Virus record (IMG/VR): IMGVR_UViG_3300025711_000239
Span: 1-64,000 of that record
DNA: 64,000 nucleotides
Strand: one strand, 5' to 3'
Origin: a virus
Shown here: positions 1 to 7,939 of the stretch, piece by piece
How the letters are laid out: each line of letters opens with the position of its first letter
Numbering within the stretch: the first letter of the stretch is position 1
Notes under the pieces: generated by a model
Seen by the model: the letters and a program-made list of their open reading frames with translations, nothing else
Databases searched by the model: none
Told to the model about the DNA's origin: nothing
Position numbers and translations under genes: made by a program

Positions 1-483
1 ATGACAAAGAAAAAAGTTAACAAACCCGGTTCAGCCACTATTGCCCTCAATAAACGCGCACGTCATGAATACTTCATTGAAGAAGAGTTCGAGGCGGGTA
101 TGTCGTTGCAAGGATGGGAAGTCAAATCACTCCGTGCCGGTAAGGCTAACATCAGCGATAGCTACATTCTGTTGCGCGATGGTGAAGCTTACCTGTTCGG
201 CTCTACTTTCCAGCCGCTGGCGGTTGCTTCGACGCATGTGGTGTGTGATCCCACGCGAAGCCGCAAGCTGCTGCTGAAACAACGCGAACTCGATTCGCTG
301 TACGGTCGCGTCAACCGCGAAGGTTTTACCGTGGTTGCGCTGTCGATGTACTGGAAAAATGCCTGGGCCAAACTGAAAATCGGTGTGGCACGCGGTAAGA
401 AAGAGCACGACAAGCGTGACGACGTGAAAGAGCGCGAATGGAAGATGGACAAAGCGCGTATTATGAAGAATTCAAAGCGTTAA
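1..483 (+). CDS. smpB: SsrA-binding protein SmpB
   Basis: 160-residue SmpB, the normal family length. It binds the tRNA-like domain of tmRNA and brings it into stalled ribosomes for trans-translation. The core [16 protein letters not shown], the block [12 protein letters not shown] and the basic tail ending [10 protein letters not shown] match enterobacterial SmpB throughout. It starts at the first base of the window with ATG, so upstream signals are not visible. Its partner RNA ssrA begins 44 bases downstream on the same strand, the standard arrangement. This is host backbone, not part of the mobile region. Confidence 0.98.
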   Translation: MTKKKVNKPGSATIALNKRARHEYFIEEEFEAGMSLQGWEVKSLRAGKANISDSYILLRDGEAYLFGSTFQPLAVASTHVVCDPTRSRKLLLKQRELDSLYGRVNREGFTVVALSMYWKNAWAKLKIGVARGKKEHDKRDDVKEREWKMDKARIMKNSKR

Positions 484-527
484 GCGCTGGATTTTGGCGT
501 CGCTTGTCTGTAGTATTGAAATTTCTT

Positions 528-890
528 GGGGCTGATTCTGGACTCGACGGGATTGTGAAGCCTTAGGAGCATGCCGAGGGGCGGTTTGCCTCGTAAAAAG
601 CCGCAAAAAAATAGTCGCAAACGACGAAAACTACGCTTTAGCAGCTTAATAACCTGCTTTGAAGCCCTCTCTCCCTAGCTTCCGCTCTTAAGACGGGGAT
701 CAAGAGAGGTCAAACCCAAAAGAGATCGTGTGGATGCCTTGCCTGGGGTTGAAGCACTAAATCTAATCAGGCTAGTTTGTCAGTGGCGTGTCTGTCCGCA
801 GCTGGCCGGCGAATGTAAAGACTGACTAAGCATGTAGTGCCGACGGTGTAGTAATTTCGGACGCGGGTTCAACTCCCGCCAGCTCCACCA
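528..890 (+). ncRNA. ssrA: Transfer-messenger RNA (tmRNA)
   Basis: Complete 363-nt tmRNA. It starts GGGGCTGATTCTGG and ends with the tRNA-like acceptor and CCA (CAGCTCCACCA). The resume codon GCA is at 617 and the tag frame 617-646 encodes ANDENYALAA, closed by TAA at 647. The T-arm GGGTTCAACTCCCGCC is intact, so integration next door has preserved a functional 3' end. The 3' end of ssrA is a well-known attachment site for P4-type integrases. Confidence 0.98.
861..890 (+). other. Probable attL: integration site at ssrA 3' end
   Basis: The T-arm and acceptor part of ssrA lies immediately before the integrase gene at 1084, as in elements that use ssrA as attB. No second copy of this segment (attR) was found inside the 64 kb, so the far boundary lies beyond the window and the exact core cannot be fixed. 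The role is inferred from gene order and the known behaviour of P4-family integrases. Confidence 0.45.
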
Positions 891-934
891 AAATCCTTCG
901 AAGATGATTCCAGAGTCATCCGTAGAAGTCCTGA

Positions 935-968
935 AAGCCCGCACGGCACAAGCCCTGCGGGCTTTTTT
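935..968 (+). terminator. Rho-independent terminator after ssrA
   Basis: Stem AAAGCCCGC / GCGGGCTTT with a loop of about 13 bases, followed by a run of T. It lies 45 bases past the tmRNA end and fits as the ssrA terminator. Confidence 0.8.
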
Positions 969-1010
969 GTGTCTGTAACCTTCCGAGACGATCCGCCTGA
1001 ATCCAGAGAT

Positions 1011-1065
1011 AATTGGTATACGAATTGGTATACGCTAGAATGTATGCCATTTACGTATACCAATT
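1011..1065. promoter_or_regulatory. Triple 12-bp repeat upstream of int
   Basis: AATTGGTATACG occurs as an exact tandem pair at 1011-1022 and 1023-1034, and as an exact inverted copy at 1054-1065. The copies lie between ssrA and the integrase start at 1084. Such spacing suits integrase or excisionase arm-type sites, or an autoregulatory operator of int. The assignment is inferred from position and symmetry. Confidence 0.55.
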
Positions 1066-1083
1066 CATGCAGGAAATACAGTC

Positions 1084-2304
1084 ATGGCAAGGACTACGCG
1101 CCCACTAACCAACACAGAAGTTCTACGCGCTAAAGCAGATGTTAAAGATATGACTCTGCATGATGGTGACGGCCTTTTTTTAGTAATCAAAACCAGTGGC
1201 AAAAAACTTTGGCGCTTTCGCTATCAACGTCCTTCCACGAAGCAACGGACAATGATCGGATTAGGGGCTTTCCCCGCCCTTTCGCTTGCCAATGCCCGCA
1301 GTTTGAGAGCGGACTATCTTGCAATGTTAGCCAATGGAATCGATCCGCAAGTTCAAGCTGAGGTTGCACAGGAGCAACACCAAGTTGCTTTGGATAGCAT
1401 TTTCTCAACCGTCGCTGCTAACTGGTTCCACCTTAAAAGCAAAAGCGTCACACCTGATTACGCGAAAGATATATGGCGTTCGTTAGAGAAAGATGTCTTC
1501 CCGACTGTAGGTGAGATACCCGTTCAAAAAATTAAGGCGAGAACTTTAGTTGATGCGCTTGAGCCAATTAAAGCTCGTGGGGCGTTAGAGACGGTTCGGC
1601 GATTGGTACAACGAATAAATGAAATAATGACTTACGCAGTCAATACAGGCCTGATTGATGCCAATCCAGCGTCAGGAATTGGCATGGCTTTTGAAAAGCC
1701 TAAAAAACAGCATATGCCTACATTACGTCCGGAAGAACTGCCAAAACTGATGCACTCATTAGTTATGTCGAATCTCTCTGTGACAACTCGTTGCCTGCTT
1801 GAATGGCAACTCCTAACTCTAGTACGTCCTTCTGAGGCCTCAGGAGCTAGGTGGTCTGAGATCAACCTTGATGCAAAACTTTGGACAATTCCGGAAGAGC
1901 GTATGAAGGCAAAGCGAGAACACATTATTCCTCTATCACCCCAAGCGATAGAGATTTTAGAAGTTATGAAGCCTATCAGTGGTAGCCGCGAGCATGTTTT
2001 TCCTAGCAGGAATGATCCTAAACTATCAATGAATAGCCAGACTGCTAATGCAGCTTTAAAACGAATTGGCTATGGGGGCAAGCTTGTTGCTCACGGATTA
2101 CGTTCCATAGCAAGCACAGCCCTAAACGAAAATGGCTTCAATGCAGATGTAATTGAAGCAGCATTAGCTCACTCAGATAAAAACGAAGTAAGACGCGCAT
2201 ATAACCGCTCTACTTATTTAGAAAAAAGGCGAGAGTTAATGAATTGGTGGGGCATTATTGTTCATCAATCTGCAGGTTATAAATATATATCTGGTCCAAC
2301 ATAA
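1084..2304 (+). CDS. P4-type tyrosine recombinase (integrase)
   Basis: 406-residue site-specific recombinase of the P4/DUF4102 group. The N-terminal arm-binding domain (about residues 1-90, LHDGDGLFLVIKTSGKKLWRF) is followed by a SAM-like core-binding domain and the catalytic domain. Catalytic signatures visible are LVRPSEASGARW (first Arg), HGLRSIAS (His-x-x-Arg), LAHSDKNEVRRAYNRSTY (second His and Tyr nucleophile). It is intact and reads away from ssrA, so it is likely the enzyme that inserted the element here. The preceding 12-bp repeats may be its binding or control sites. No excisionase gene is adjacent; the AlpA-family regulator at 6916 may serve in that role. Confidence 0.95.
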   Translation: MARTTRPLTNTEVLRAKADVKDMTLHDGDGLFLVIKTSGKKLWRFRYQRPSTKQRTMIGLGAFPALSLANARSLRADYLAMLANGIDPQVQAEVAQEQHQVALDSIFSTVAANWFHLKSKSVTPDYAKDIWRSLEKDVFPTVGEIPVQKIKARTLVDALEPIKARGALETVRRLVQRINEIMTYAVNTGLIDANPASGIGMAFEKPKKQHMPTLRPEELPKLMHSLVMSNLSVTTRCLLEWQLLTLVRPSEASGARWSEINLDAKLWTIPEERMKAKREHIIPLSPQAIEILEVMKPISGSREHVFPSRNDPKLSMNSQTANAALKRIGYGGKLVAHGLRSIASTALNENGFNADVIEAALAHSDKNEVRRAYNRSTYLEKRRELMNWWGIIVHQSAGYKYISGPT

Positions 2305-2516
2305 AATTTTTTTAGCAAGATTCTATAAAGTTAAGTGAGCCGAAGCCGATAACGTTCAAAATCAATAAGATTAAAAGTTAGGAAACTCGAGGCCAAGATA
2401 TATCGTGACTAATTTAATTTATTCAATACATTAATCTAAGAAATGATAAACCCTGGGATATTAAATTTTTTTATACATTATGGTTTCATCTATTCATGGA
2501 TTTGAAAGGAACAGTT

Positions 2517-5500
2517 ATGGCTATAGAAGATGAGAGCGCAGAATTTCCCGTAAAAGTTCTGGAAGCGGCAGAACGAGTTTTTAATATTTTGTGGAATAGC
2601 GATTCCAATCAAGATTTATGGCACTGGCTGATTTTAGTAGTCAGCGCTTTTATTATTTGCTCATCAGTCTTGATTTTATTAATTAAGTCTTTTGGAGGGT
2701 TATTTGAAAATATAGCCAGTTGTATTGAATCTTATAAATCAAGCGGCCTTCCATTATGGCAGAACAAATCAAACAAAACATCAATAAAAAAGAGAAAGCA
2801 ATTTTGCGCAGTTCTTGAGGCTGACTTATCTTATTTAGCAAAAGCAGAAAACTGGAACGATCAGTATTTCACCGATCTTGAGGCTGAGGTTGAAACTGAA
2901 GGAGGTTATTATGCCTCGGCTTTGGACAAATTACGTAACAAAAAATCTTTTGGTCTACGTAAAGAATCATCCCTAATTCGCGCTATAACTAAAAGTACTG
3001 AACGAGCAATGCAACTTGTAGGCGAACCTGGATCGGGTAAAAGTGTAGCTTTGAGGCATTTAGCAAAACAATTTGCAGAGCGTGGTAGAAAATCCAATGA
3101 TAAAAATGCAGTTGTTCCGCTTTATGTAAATTTGCGTGAAATTGAATTAGACAATAAAGAAGATGTAAATGCAGATAGCATTCGTGAGTTTATATTAGAT
3201 AATATCCGACGAGGAGATGCGGATACTTCAGCTTTTGTGAGAGATAACTGGCAAGATTACTGTTCGAGAGGCATATGGCTTTTTTTATTTGATTCATTCG
3301 ATGAAATACCAGCAGTACTCCATGCAGAAACTGGAAGTAATGTAATAAAAAAATACTCACAAGCTCTGAGGCAGTTTTTAGAAGGAATGGGAGAGTGTAA
3401 AGGCATCTTAGCATCTCGTGAATTTAAGGGCCCAGAAGCTTTACCTTGGAAAAAACTGCGTATTTTACCTTTGACTGGTGAAAAGCAAGATGAACTGATT
3501 CTTAATTCTTTTCTTAATGAAGAAAACATGAAAATGGTACGTCAACATCTTGCAAGCTCGCATAGTAGCATAGGTTCTACACCACTTTTTTTAACACTAT
3601 TGTGTCGCTATGTAAGGGATGAATATAAGCCACCAAATAATGATCATGATATATTATTCCAGCATATTGATAGGCTATCGCGCAGAGAGCCTGAATATTT
3701 ACTTCGTAAATATAATCTCAATCCTGCAGAGCTTGTGATAGGGGCTGAACGTCTCGCTAGGCTGTTTGCAGAAGACGACGACCTGAGTTTAGCCCCATCA
3801 TTAGATCAAATAAGGTCTAAACTACCAGTTACTGAAATACCTGGCGACTCTCTTGAGAATTTAATTTCTGCATTAGTTGATTCTAAAATTGGACGCGCAG
3901 ATGTACCAAATGCGTCAATTGGAGATCGACGTTTTGCTTTTGCACATCGTCGTTACCAAGAGGCACTATTTGTCCGCTATCTGACCACACATCCAGAAGC
4001 CATTTCGCCATCAATTCTTCTCACTGAAAATCGTTGGAGAGAATATACGGTAACACTTCTGCAAACACGCGAATATGAGGAATTTAGCCATCTCTTAAGC
4101 CACGCAAGTTTTATCCTTAGCCAATGTGCTAGTCAAAATAAGTTTAAATTGTGCGGGCAGCCACCTTTACCATCAAATCTAGGCTACTATGATTGGTCGG
4201 ATGAGACTGCTATACAACTTCTTAGTTTACTACAAGAAGGATTAGCGCATAGATTACAAGATATACCTTACTCATTAGCCTCTGCTGTATTAAACTTCTT
4301 AAAGCCTAGGTGGGAAAAAGGGGACTCTTTTGATCGTAATGAAGTTTTGCGCTTAGGCGGCCTTCTCCCACACGATATTTTAGTTAAATATCTCGTTGAG
4401 ACATTTAGTGATGGTACCAAGTCTGAACGGCTCCATGCGTTTAAACAAACAGCTTTCACACAGAGACTTCCAGAAAAAGAAAAAGCTGTAGTCTTAAGAA
4501 TGCTTTCAAATCAGATAATCATGGCTAAAGATAGAGCAGAATTACTATCTATTGAAGCATTAGCCGCTAGGCTGCCATCTGATATGGGCGCAAATGTTGT
4601 TGTTAATAGAAGTGTCCGTTTAAGACGTAATTTCGGGTTATTAAGGAAAATTGTACCTAACTTTCTCATGGTTGATCATCCATCCATTTTAATTTCTATT
4701 TTTGGCTCTATTTTTAACACGCCTAGTTTTGGACCTAAGGTTTTACTTAGGCACATTAAAGATAACTATCAGAACACAAAGCCAAAGTATGACTTTAGTT
4801 TCTTTTCTTTCCTAGTAGTGTTCACTTGGGCAGTCCTTGCGGCAAATTTGATAAAATACCAATCAAATATTATTTTATTTACATTTGTCATGCAGTCGAT
4901 ACTAATCACTTTTCTTATTTATTTATTTTTACCTTTTTCATTCCGCCACTATGGCAAAAAGGTAAAGGCTGTCGACGTTATAATCTGGCTTATATCTTTT
5001 GTTAAAACCAAAAAAATCATTAAAAGTTTTATCTTACTCTCTACATCTATGAGTTTATTTTTCGTTTTTAACTATATTCTAGGATATTCAACCATGTGGT
5101 TAGTGCATGAATACCTTCCAACTTACCTTGATAAATTTAATGTAATAACGTCCAATTCTTACATTCTGTCTGGTTCAATAATTACGATCAGCATTATGTA
5201 TATTGTTTTACTTGCAAAGATTTCAATTTACTCAAAAAGAAAAAAACACTTAAACAAGACATCTTTAGCTAGATTAAATCATGCTAAGCAACAAGAGGGT
5301 TCTGATATTGCTGTAATTTACTGCGCTGAGAATCGCGAAGAGTTAATATATTGGCTTGAATATGATAGTGACCTGATGAGTGACGTTCATTCAATTCGTA
5401 TTTTTTCATCATTTATTTTGAGCATCTTACGTGCTGAAAATTCAGAATGCGAATCTGACGTCTACTTAAACCCTAAATGCCTGAGCTTCAGAAAAACAAC

Positions 5501-5585
5501 AGAAAACTCGAAAAGAATTAAAATAAACAGCAACTACAGTTGGATACGGCAAAACTTAGAGGACCGATTAATTAAAGCTTCTTAG
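2517..5585 (+). CDS. Membrane-anchored NACHT-family STAND NTPase
   Basis: Predicted STAND NTPase of 1022 residues. The ATG at 2517 is preferred over one at 2496 because AAAGGA lies 6 bases before it. One membrane segment lies at about residues 36-56. The NTPase has Walker A GEPGSGKS at 169-176 and Walker B WLFLFDSFDEIP (acidic residues at about 259-263), with a following LTG/PLFLTLLCRY region typical of NACHT modules. The middle third is probably helical repeat or sensor sequence. The last 280 residues contain four or five more hydrophobic segments, so both ends look membrane-bound. Bacterial NACHT proteins are known antiphage genes, and this one occupies the cargo slot between int and the cos-like region of a P4-like element. 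Antiphage activity is inferred. The gene is much more AT-rich than the satellite core, which suggests separate acquisition. Confidence 0.8.
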   Translation: MAIEDESAEFPVKVLEAAERVFNILWNSDSNQDLWHWLILVVSAFIICSSVLILLIKSFGGLFENIASCIESYKSSGLPLWQNKSNKTSIKKRKQFCAVLEADLSYLAKAENWNDQYFTDLEAEVETEGGYYASALDKLRNKKSFGLRKESSLIRAITKSTERAMQLVGEPGSGKSVALRHLAKQFAERGRKSNDKNAVVPLYVNLREIELDNKEDVNADSIREFILDNIRRGDADTSAFVRDNWQDYCSRGIWLFLFDSFDEIPAVLHAETGSNVIKKYSQALRQFLEGMGECKGILASREFKGPEALPWKKLRILPLTGEKQDELILNSFLNEENMKMVRQHLASSHSSIGSTPLFLTLLCRYVRDEYKPPNNDHDILFQHIDRLSRREPEYLLRKYNLNPAELVIGAERLARLFAEDDDLSLAPSLDQIRSKLPVTEIPGDSLENLISALVDSKIGRADVPNASIGDRRFAFAHRRYQEALFVRYLTTHPEAISPSILLTENRWREYTVTLLQTREYEEFSHLLSHASFILSQCASQNKFKLCGQPPLPSNLGYYDWSDETAIQLLSLLQEGLAHRLQDIPYSLASAVLNFLKPRWEKGDSFDRNEVLRLGGLLPHDILVKYLVETFSDGTKSERLHAFKQTAFTQRLPEKEKAVVLRMLSNQIIMAKDRAELLSIEALAARLPSDMGANVVVNRSVRLRRNFGLLRKIVPNFLMVDHPSILISIFGSIFNTPSFGPKVLLRHIKDNYQNTKPKYDFSFFSFLVVFTWAVLAANLIKYQSNIILFTFVMQSILITFLIYLFLPFSFRHYGKKVKAVDVIIWLISFVKTKKIIKSFILLSTSMSLFFVFNYILGYSTMWLVHEYLPTYLDKFNVITSNSYILSGSIITISIMYIVLLAKISIYSKRKKHLNKTSLARLNHAKQQEGSDIAVIYCAENREELIYWLEYDSDLMSDVHSIRIFSSFILSILRAENSECESDVYLNPKCLSFRKTTENSKRIKINSNYSWIRQNLEDRLIKAS

Positions 5586-5594
5586 CGAGTTAAT

Positions 5595-5634
5595 AAGGTC
5601 TCTGTCTTTTCATTTGACAAGCAGAGACCTTTTA
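5595..5634 (+). terminator. Terminator of the NACHT gene
   Basis: AAGGTCTCTG (5595-5604) pairs with CAGAGACCTT (5622-5631), followed by T residues, 10 bases past the stop codon. Confidence 0.75.
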
Positions 5635-5785
5635 TAAACACATCCGGAAGTTTAAAAATAACCCATCAATTTTACTTTTAAATAAAGACAGAAATGCAGG
5701 AGTTTAGTCACATACTGAGCATGTTAAGTGGTCAACTGAGTAGATTTTAAAGGTCCTCAATTAAAGGCTAGCTATAATTCAGCTA

Positions 5786-5940
5786 TTGCGCGCGCTCGTA
5801 CCCCCGCCACGCCTGCCCGCTTGATGTAGCAGTTTTCATGCGGCTGCATGAGTCCCTTCAGGCCGCGCCACTGCTGGCCTCAATAGCATAAACTCAGCTG
5901 CATTTATTCATGCGCTTTCATGCAGCATAGGCATGCACCC
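5786..5940. other. Candidate satellite cos region with CATGC repeats
   Basis: On the minus strand, 5786-5820 reads as a G-rich tract containing GGCGTGGCGGGGG, which resembles the P2/P4-family cohesive-end core (GGCG-GGCGGGG). Next to it, 5838-5943 holds several CATGC/GCATG motifs in both orientations. In P4 prophages cos lies between the int-side cargo and the delta-side genes, which is where this is. The 5635-5972 interval contains no credible gene. The assignment rests on position plus partial similarity. Confidence 0.42.
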
Positions 5941-5972
5941 ATGCGCTTCAGGCTGGCCAGAGAAAAGGGATG

Positions 5973-5998
5973 TAAAAAAACCGGCACGATGGCCGGTC
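5973..5998 (-). terminator. Terminator of the Ogr/Delta-like gene
   Basis: Read on the minus strand, ACCGGC (5997-5992) pairs with GCCGGT (5985-5980) and is followed by a run of T, 19 bases past the 6017 stop. Confidence 0.75.
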
Positions 5999-6016
5999 AG
6001 GAATTGCTGATGAAGC

Positions 6017-6289
6017 TCAACCGGGGGCGTTCTGGCGGTTCGAAAGTCTGCTGGCCGATCCATAACGGTTTAGCGTCTGCCGTTGTGGCGGTGATTCTTT
6101 CTCAGGGACTTCTTCAGCTACCTTCTGCGGCTTCATGATAATGGTGTCCAGGATCTCCAGCGTTGTGAACGTGCAGGAACAGTCGATATTACGACACTGA
6201 TACCACGTCTTTTTTAACGTACCTGTCTGATATTCGCTGGTACGCGTGTGTGCGGTCATGCTGCATTCAGGGCATTTCATTGCCATCAC
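6017..6289 (-). CDS. Ogr/Delta-family zinc-finger late activator
   Basis: 90-residue transcription activator of the P2 Ogr / P4 Delta family. The N-terminal zinc-binding set is CPEC near residues 5-8 and CRNIDC near residues 32-37, followed by the family signature TFTTLEILDTIIMKP. Such proteins switch on late promoters of the helper phage or satellite by contacting RNA polymerase alpha. It overlaps the start of the gene at 6286-6498 by 4 bases, which suggests coupling. The tail is short and variable, as usual. Capsid-size (Sid) and Psu genes that normally flank Delta in P4 are not seen. Confidence 0.85.
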   Translation of the reverse strand: MMAMKCPECSMTAHTRTSEYQTGTLKKTWYQCRNIDCSCTFTTLEILDTIIMKPQKVAEEVPEKESPPQRQTLNRYGSASRLSNRQNAPG

Positions 6290-6498
6290 GTTTTATCCTT
6301 CTGTTTAACGCCAGTCACCGTCCAGGCCGGAGTTAACGGTTTATTAAAGCCGTTATCGTTAGCTTTCTTCGAAGAGTGAGAGCCATTAGCGGCTCCGGTG
6401 AATGCATTGTGTCGTTGCTGGCACAGTCCAGCTATGGGATGGCGTTGTGTGATGGCCCAGACAAAATGACCTTCTTCTGGCTGGCGGCAAGGTGACAT
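6286..6498 (-). CDS. Small conserved satellite ORF of unknown function
   Basis: 70 residues beginning MSPCRQPEEGHFVWAITQRH. I recognise this opening as a recurring small ORF of P2/P4-like prophages, but no function is known to me. It ends 4 bases inside the Ogr/Delta-like gene and shares its strand, so the two are probably co-transcribed. It occupies the position where P4 carries sid but shows no similarity I can see to Sid. A non-coding alternative cannot be excluded. Confidence 0.45.
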   Translation of the reverse strand: MSPCRQPEEGHFVWAITQRHPIAGLCQQRHNAFTGAANGSHSSKKANDNGFNKPLTPAWTVTGVKQKDKT

Positions 6499-6536
6499 AT
6501 TGGGTCCCTGTTCAACTTTTAAATTTATATATATCC

Positions 6537-6637
6537 TTCACCATTCTTCACCTCAATAAAAAAGAGAGTAAATACAGTATATTAAAGGGTGAATGATTAA
6601 TGGTTATCCCTTCACCCAGTGTTCACCATGCTTCACC
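6537..6637. repeat. Phased TTCACC/GGTGAA array (candidate replication or control iterons)
   Basis: TTCACC starts at 6537, 6547, 6611, 6622 and 6632, with an inverted GGTGAA at 6588. Within clusters the copies are 10-11 bp apart, one helical turn. P4 alpha protein binds GGTGAACAG-type iterons at its origin, so this AT-rich stretch is a good candidate origin or regulator-binding site. The 6499-6915 interval has no convincing gene. Confidence 0.55.
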
Positions 6638-6855
6638 CAACTTTTTATGCAGATAAACCTTTTCGAGTGTTTATTTCGATTGTTTTAATGAAAATTAATC
6701 ATTAAAAACGATTTGCATAATTCATCTCAGCACTATTGGTCTATATTGCCCTATATTTACCTGTGCAAAAAACAGGCGGCTAATTTTTGCGCATTTGTAC
6801 CAGCTGCAGCACCCTTTCGCCTTGTTGCTTTGGCAGTAAATATGCTGAGAATAAA

Positions 6856-6915
6856 GAGCTACCCGACTTCGGACGTATCTGTCCGTATCACCACGGACTC
6901 AAAAAGAGGTAGCTC
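6856..6915 (+). promoter_or_regulatory. alpA: Inverted repeat masking the alpA ribosome-binding site
   Basis: GAGCTACC (6856-6863) is the exact complement of GGTAGCTC (6908-6915). The right arm abuts the alpA ATG at 6916 and overlaps the AGAGG ribosome-binding region. A smaller hairpin CGGAC/GTCCG lies inside (about 6870-6885). Folding would hide the start site, suggesting translational control. Confidence 0.5.
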
Positions 6916-7182
6916 ATGCACACCGTATTATCCGCAAACTCCTCCGCTCCTGCGGCCCCGGCTTTACCCGTAAACCCGGCGCTGAATGACCGCTTCCTGC
7001 GGCTGCCGGAAGTCATGCACGTCTGCGGCCTGTCCCGCTCCACCATTTACGACCTTATCAGCCGCAACGCCTTCCCGGCGCAGGTGTCGCTTGGCGGCAA
7101 GAACGTGGCATGGCTCGCCAGTGAAATCAGCGTCTGGATGAGCGATCGCATTGCAGCACGCGGTCAGGAGCGTACCGCATGA
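6916..7182 (+). CDS. alpA: AlpA/Vis-family DNA-binding regulator
   Basis: 88-residue AlpA-family regulator, equivalent to P4 Vis. The helix-turn-helix core is RFLRLPEVMHVCGLSRSTIYDLI followed by the wing-like FPAQVSLGGKNVAWLASEI and SVWMSDRIA, all family hallmarks. Vis represses the late promoter and works as excisionase in P4; AlpA in E. coli activates the ssrA-linked integrase of CP4-57. The same roles are likely here given the ssrA location. Its stop overlaps the next ATG (ATGA), starting a coupled gene series. The start is set by AGAGG just upstream, inside an inverted repeat. Confidence 0.9.
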   Translation: MHTVLSANSSAPAAPALPVNPALNDRFLRLPEVMHVCGLSRSTIYDLISRNAFPAQVSLGGKNVAWLASEISVWMSDRIAARGQERTA

Positions 7183-7400
7183 GGTTTTTGAACCATGCCG
7201 GTAAATCAAGCCAACCCTCTGTCGCGCTCGCAATCCCGCTTGTGCATATGGGTGGCGCCGGGATGGGTAAACCGCCACAGCCGCAGCGCTTTCTCGCAAT
7301 GAAGCCATCCTTCAGCATGCAAAGTGCAGCATCCCGTCCTCCGGTATCCGGACTGTTTCCCGTGGCGACATTCATCCCGCCAGCTGCTGAGGTTGCCTGA
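7179..7400 (+). CDS. Small coupled satellite ORF
   Basis: 73 residues with no recognised domain. It starts within the alpA stop (ATGA) and its own TGA overlaps the ATG of the next gene at 7400, so it would be translated by coupling. The sequence is rich in Pro, Ala and Ser. It spans the leader side of the P4 immunity region, and part of its conservation could reflect RNA rather than protein function. Confidence 0.4.
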   Translation: MRFLNHAGKSSQPSVALAIPLVHMGGAGMGKPPQPQRFLAMKPSFSMQSAASRPPVSGLFPVATFIPPAAEVA

Positions 7401-7939
7401 TGTCATTTTTAACTGCTGCTTCCGGCTTGCGCGCCGGGGCCATTCCCTGGTACAGTAATTCCGCTGTCGCAAAATCGGCAGCCGGGATTGGCGTCCTGAA
7501 TATAACGTTGGCGACACCAGACGCGCCTTGCGTCTTTTTTTGTGTCTGTGCCCTGATGCACCCATTTTCCGGGCGACGGTTCTGTATCCGTTGTACCTTC
7601 CGCGTAATGGTGGCTCAGGCGGGGGCTTCTCACGAAGCGCCGGTTTCCAATGTTGCCGGTTACGCCAACCCCGTCTGGGCTACCACCAGTGAAATTGGCG
7701 TTTCCGGTGGTAGCTGTACGCTACTAACATTGGAGACTGCCATCATGGCTACGGTCCTTAATTCCCCATACCCTCAGTTTGTTTTCGTCTTTGCCGCCGT
7801 CCGCCGCTGCGAGCGCCAGCAGCATATTCACATGCTCCGCACCGTTGCCGCCGATGAGCGCGCCGCCCGCCTTTCGCTTTCCCGTGACTACGTGCTGTCC
7901 TTTGCCGCCCGCCTGCCGGTCCGGGAGGTGCGCGCATGA
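7400..7939 (+). CDS. Ash / Icd-like (cell-division inhibitor-like) satellite protein
   Basis: The C-terminal half ([53 protein letters not shown]) matches the Ash / 'host cell division inhibitor Icd-like' family common in P4-like elements. Several starts are possible. ATG 7400 is coupled to the preceding stop and gives 179 residues; ATG 7607 ([12 protein letters not shown]) matches where many homologues begin; ATG 7745 would give only the conserved core. The 5' part contains a terminator-like hairpin and the middle contains nested inverted repeats, so protein coding and regulatory RNA appear superimposed. Division inhibition is inferred from the family name. Confidence 0.7.
   Translation: MSFLTAASGLRAGAIPWYSNSAVAKSAAGIGVLNITLATPDAPCVFFCVCALMHPFSGRRFCIRCTFRVMVAQAGASHEAPVSNVAGYANPVWATTSEIGVSGGSCTLLTLETAIMATVLNSPYPQFVFVFAAVRRCERQQHIHMLRTVAADERAARLSLSRDYVLSFAARLPVREVRA
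7519..7541 (+). terminator. Immunity-type terminator inside the Ash/Icd-like frame
   Basis: AGACGC (7519-7524) pairs with GCGTCT (7530-7535) with a run of T after it. It resembles a rho-independent terminator placed as t-imm is in P4, where premature termination of the early operon is part of immunity. If functional, it favours translation of the Ash/Icd-like gene from the later ATG at 7607. Confidence 0.55.
7646..7734 (+). ncRNA. Candidate CI-like immunity RNA region
   Basis: TCCAATGTT (7646-7654) is the exact complement of AACATTGGA (7726-7734). Nested inside, TACCACC (7681-7687) pairs with GGTGGTA (7706-7712). P4 makes a short CI antisense RNA in this part of its early operon, so a functional RNA is likely. 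The transcript ends and strand of action are not determined by sequence alone. Confidence 0.45.

Noticed and set aside
881-890. A separate tRNA gene because of the CCA end and T-arm at the end of ssrA.
   Set aside because: It is the tRNA-like domain of tmRNA; the full 363-nt RNA with tag frame is present.
6286-6498. Considered this as P4 Sid (capsid-size determination).
   Set aside because: It is far too short and has no visible similarity to Sid; only the position corresponds.
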